DNA from: Streptomyces pactum
GTDB lineage: Bacteria > Actinomycetota > Actinomycetes > Streptomycetales > Streptomycetaceae
Direction: 5' to 3'
Assembly: GCF_016031615.1 (NCBI RefSeq)
Contig: NZ_JACYXC010000001.1
Location: 1,116,001-1,180,000, forward strand
DNA length: 64,000 nt
Shown here in pieces: positions 61,268-64,000 of this stretch (positions are counted from its first letter, which is position 1; every line of letters starts with the position of its first letter). Both the position numbers and the translations under genes were made by a program. A model generated the notes under the pieces. That model saw only the letters and a program-made list of their open reading frames with translations, had not been told where the DNA came from and did no database searches.

Positions 61268-62293
61268 TCACGCCGCCCGCAGGAAGCCGGCGGGCCGGAC
61301 CGCTTCCGCGCCGAAGCGGGCCCGGGCTCGGTCCGCGGCGGCCTCCACTCGCCGCGCCTTGTCGTCCGCGGGGTCGAACGTCAGCTGATGGGCGGCGGCC
61401 CCGGCGTCCGTCAGCCCCTCGGCCCGCAGGCCCAGCGACCGCACCCGCGCCCGCTGGAGCCCGAACGCCTCGTGCAGCGCGTAGGCGGCGGCGACCAGGT
61501 CCGGGGTGTGCGCGGTGGGCTCGGGCAGCGTCCGGGCACGGGAGGTCAGGGTCCGGTCCGCGTAGCGCACGGTCAGCGTGAGGGTGCGGGCCACCCGGCC
61601 CTCCGTACGGAGCCGGACCCCGAGCCCGTCGGCGAGGGTGAGCAGCGCGCGGCGGCGCCGCCCGGCGTCCAGTTCGTCGTGGCCGAAGCGGTGTTCCGCG
61701 GCGATCGAACGGGCGGGGGCGTTGGGGGTGACGGGCGCCGGGTCGATGCCGCGCGCCCGCTCCTGGACCCGCCGCCCGGCCGCCGCGCCCAGGATGCGCT
61801 GCAAGGTGGGCAGCGGGGCGGCCGCGATCCGCTCGACGCTGTCCAGCCCGTACGCGCACAGCGTCCGGGCGGTCGCGGGCCCGACGCCGTGCAGCGCGGC
61901 CGCGGGCTTGTCCGCGAGGAAGGCGGCGACCGCCTCCGGGTCGTCGGGGACGGTGCGCACCGCGCCGGCCGGCACGCCCCGCACGCCCCCGGTGCGTCCG
62001 GCGGTCTCCCGCAGGTGCGCGGCGGCGGCCATCCGGGCCAGCAGCGGGTTGGCCGCGACGCCCACGGTGCAGTCCACGCCGTACCGGGCCAGGGCGCGCA
62101 CCCGTACGATCTCCGCCAGCCCCGCCGCGTCCCGCCCGAAGTAGCGCAGCGCGCCCCGGACATCGGCGAGCGCGGCGTCCGGCGGCAGCGCCTCGACCAC
62201 CGGGGTCACCTCGGCGAGCAGGGCCAGCAGCCCTTCATAGGTGTCCGCTCCCGGCGCCGCCCCGGTGGCCTGGTGGAACCGCAGGTAGAGCAC
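61268..62293 (-). CDS. Y-family polymerase-like protein, ImuB type
   Basis: 341 residues if begun at the GTG at 62293, where conserved sequence begins (LYLRFHQATG). It follows dnaE2 on the same strand. Y-family architecture: DVRGALRYFGRDA and VDCTVGVAANPLLARMAA palm features, helix-hairpin-helix KPAAALHGVGPATARTLCAYG, then a little-finger domain. The palm lacks the catalytic acidic signatures of DinB (no DCDAFF-like start; LPPDAALADVR where SIDEAYLD is expected), so it is probably inactive and acts as an adaptor like ImuB. The true start may be further upstream: an ATG at 62664 overlaps the dnaE2 stop but is in another frame. Confidence 0.85.
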   Translation of the reverse strand: MLYLRFHQATGAAPGADTYEGLLALLAEVTPVVEALPPDAALADVRGALRYFGRDAAGLAEIVRVRALARYGVDCTVGVAANPLLARMAAAAHLRETAGRTGGVRGVPAGAVRTVPDDPEAVAAFLADKPAAALHGVGPATARTLCAYGLDSVERIAAAPLPTLQRILGAAAGRRVQERARGIDPAPVTPNAPARSIAAEHRFGHDELDAGRRRRALLTLADGLGVRLRTEGRVARTLTLTVRYADRTLTSRARTLPEPTAHTPDLVAAAYALHEAFGLQRARVRSLGLRAEGLTDAGAAAHQLTFDPADDKARRVEAAADRARARFGAEAVRPAGFLRAA

Positions 62294-62660
62294 GCCGGGC
62301 CCCGGCCCCGACCGCCCCGGCGCCCCCCCGGCGCCCCGCACCGCGCCATCCGCGCCTTCTCCGGCCGCACCGGAACCCCGTACCGCGCCACCGGGCCCCT
62401 TCCCGGGCGCGCCGGAACCCGGCGCCACGCCACCCGGCACTTCTCCGGTCACACCGGAACCCCGCACCACACGCCCCTCACGCTCCCTCGGCCACGCCGG
62501 AACCCCCGCACCACGCCACCCTCGCGCCCCCGGCCCGCGCCGCGTACGGGCAGCCGGGCACCCGCCCCCGCCGCCCGTCGCGCACCCCGTGCGCCCCGCG
62601 CGTCCCGCACGTCCCGCGCATGCCGTACGTCCTGTACATCCCGTACGTCCCGTGCCGGTG
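62294..62660. repeat. repeat-rich junction between dnaE2 and the ImuB-like gene
   Basis: Two arrays lie here. Four copies of a roughly 42-base unit start CCGGAACCC at 62370, 62412, 62454 and 62497; the spacings are 42, 42 and 43. Seven 9-base units of the type CGTACGTCC fill 62588-62650. On the minus strand the first array encodes Gly/Ala 14-residue repeats in the ImuB-like frame, and the second encodes RDV/HAR-type tripeptides in the frame of the ATG at 62664. It is unclear whether this is translated spacer or an N-terminal extension. Confidence 0.75.
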
Positions 62661-64000
62661 TCATCCCGCGCTCCCCGGGCTCGCGTGCCACAGCTTCCGG
62701 CCGGTGGCGGCCCCTTCCCCGGCGGGCCGCAGATCCGCCCACGGGTGCATCTCGTACCCGGTGGACAGCTGGATGCGGCGCCCGGGGCCGGGTGCTCCGG
62801 CGGCTCCGGCGGATGCCGCGGCCGGCTCCGCATCCCCGGACGCCGCCGCCCCCGCCGGCCCGGCAGCCCGCCGGCCGCGGTCGGCCGCCGCGTCCGGCGC
62901 GGGACCGGCCGGCCCCGCGAGCTCCGCCGCGACCGCCGCCAGCCCCCCGGTGCGCCGCAGGTCGATGAGGTCGCCGAGGTTCCACGCGGCCGAGCCGACG
63001 ACGGTGAGGGTGCCGCGCGGGCCGCGCCGCTGGGCCACCCCTCGGACCAGCAGCAGCCAGGAGTGGAAGACGGTGTGCGCGCAGGCCTCGTGGCTGTCGT
63101 CGAAGAAGGCGAGGTCGGCCAGGCCGGTGCCGTCGTCGAGGGTGACGAAGATGACGCGCCGTCCGGAGCGGATCGGCGGGGTCTGGGTGGCGACCTTGGC
63201 CCCGGCGACCAGGACGGTCTCGCCGTTCCGGGCCGCGCGCAGCCGCCCGGCCGGCAGCACCCCCAGCTCCGCCAGGAACGCCTGGTGGTCCCGCATCAGA
63301 TGGCGGGAGACGTCCATCCCCAGCACGTCCAGCTCGGCGCCGAGCCGCTCCGCCGGGTCGAGGTCGGGGAGCCCGGCCGGGGCCGCCGCGGCCTCGGTGA
63401 GCGGCAGCTGGCCGCCGTGCGCCCCGGCGCCGCGCGAGGAGGCGCCGCGGTGCAGCTCGGCGATCCGCAGCAGCAGGTCCCGGCGGTTGCCGCCGAACGG
63501 GTCCAGCGCCCCCACCTCGGCGAGCCGTTCGGCGACCGCCCGTCCGGGGCGGGCGCGCAGCCACAGGTCCTGGAGCGAGGAGTACGGCCGCCCGGCGGCG
63601 ATCCGCGCCGCCTCGGCCTCGCCGATCCCCCGGACGTCGCACAGCGCCATCCGCAGCCCCACCCCTCCATCAGACATCAGTTCGATTCGATAGGCGGCGT
63701 CCGAACGGTTCACGTCCAGCGGCAGGATCGGCACCCCGCGCCGCCGCGCGTCCGCCAGCAGCAGCCGCTTGGGGTACATCCCCGGGTCATGGGTGAGCAG
63801 CCCGGCGTAGAAGGCCGCCGGGTGGTGGGCCTTCAGCCAGGCGGACTGGTACGTGGGCACCGCGAAGGCGACGGCGTGCGCCTTGCAGAAGCCGTAGGAG
63901 CCGAACGCCTCGACGATCTCCCAGGTGCGGGCCACCACCTCCGGCCGGTAGCCGCGCTCCGCCGCCCCGGCGTGGAACCAGGCGCGCACCCGTCCCCGGC
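62661..64000 (-). CDS. dnaE2: error-prone DNA polymerase DnaE2, N-terminus beyond window
   Basis: The last 446 codons are present; the gene runs off the right edge. The sequence covers the end of the polymerase fingers (GFCKAHAVAFAVPTYQSAWLKAHHPA), the HhH region (GIGEAEAARIAAGRPYSSLQD), and an OB-fold domain (ETVLVAGAKVATQTPPIRSGRR). This is the DnaE2 type of C-family polymerase, the mutagenic translesion enzyme of the actinobacterial mutasome with ImuB and ImuA'. The C-terminus carries an extra Ala/Pro/Gly stretch before GRRIQLSTGYEMHPWADLR. The stop overlaps an ATG (ATGA at 62661-62664). Confidence 0.95.
   Translation of the reverse strand, partial: RGRVRAWFHAGAAERGYRPEVVARTWEIVEAFGSYGFCKAHAVAFAVPTYQSAWLKAHHPAAFYAGLLTHDPGMYPKRLLLADARRRGVPILPLDVNRSDAAYRIELMSDGGVGLRMALCDVRGIGEAEAARIAAGRPYSSLQDLWLRARPGRAVAERLAEVGALDPFGGNRRDLLLRIAELHRGASSRGAGAHGGQLPLTEAAAAPAGLPDLDPAERLGAELDVLGMDVSRHLMRDHQAFLAELGVLPAGRLRAARNGETVLVAGAKVATQTPPIRSGRRVIFVTLDDGTGLADLAFFDDSHEACAHTVFHSWLLLVRGVAQRRGPRGTLTVVGSAAWNLGDLIDLRRTGGLAAVAAELAGPAGPAPDAAADRGRRAAGPAGAAASGDAEPAAASAGAAGAPGPGRRIQLSTGYEMHPWADLRPAGEGAATGRKLWHASPGSAG

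Noticed and set aside
62370..62538. Possible CRISPR array or zinc-finger-like repeats
   Set aside because: The 42-base units are tandem, diverged and encode Gly/Ala repeats; no spacers of constant length.

Overview
The window reads as chromosomal DNA of a Streptomyces or close relative. It is very GC-rich by eye, with strong third-position G/C bias, many GTG starts, several leaderless-looking mRNAs, a chaplin, a DasR-type chitinase promoter, a DmdR-type iron box, a SoxR with a [2Fe-2S] cluster and a DnaE2/inactive Y-polymerase pair. No phage, insertion sequence, CRISPR array or plasmid function was seen. Both ends cut genes: an M20 peptidase on the left and dnaE2 on the right.

Layout. 1-1.25 kb: M20 peptidase and tRNA-Leu(GAG). 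1.66-6.87 kb: a sulfide/persulfide-handling island (CstR-like repressor, TauE/SafE exporter, rhodanese-DUF2892, CstB-like persulfide dioxygenase-rhodanese, and an MFS gene broken by an in-frame TAG), tied together by four or five ATACCCC-N2-GGGGTAT-like operators. 7.1-11 kb: secreted chitinase, then a TetR/NTF2-like divergent pair with twin operators. 11.5-15.3 kb: cell-surface genes (cellulose-synthase-like GT2, GH6 glucanase, His/Lys-rich chaplin). 15.6-26.9 kb: redox, Nudix and DUF202 genes, two DHA2 drug exporters each with a MarR regulator, and a phosphotransferase/acyl-CoA dehydrogenase pair. 27-36 kb: acyl/aldehyde metabolism (AMP ligase, MaoC, ADH, ALDH, TetR regulators) and SoxR. 35.8-37.4 kb: class F sortase and a membrane-anchored secreted partner, both frameshifted. 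38-41 kb: homogentisate dioxygenase with a TetR operator and a GntR regulator. 41.9-48.8 kb: SGNH esterase, S8 protease, AAA ATPase, MocR/hydrolase pair, GntR. 49.2-51.4 kb: tandem GNAT paralogues, the first frameshifted. 51.5-57.9 kb: an iron-box-controlled four-gene NRPS-independent siderophore operon whose gene types and order match vibrioferrin pvsA-B-D-E without the pvsC exporter. 58-64 kb: fused carboxyltransferase, OhrR/Ohr, ImuB-like polymerase and DnaE2.

Most interesting points: the vibrioferrin-like operon under a textbook iron box; the chaplin with a metal-binding-like N-terminal extension next to a cellulose-synthase-like transferase and a GH6 enzyme; and the operator-linked persulfide regulon. 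At least four genes lose frame at or near G/C runs, which could be sequencing error or real decay. This affects how broken genes here should be read.
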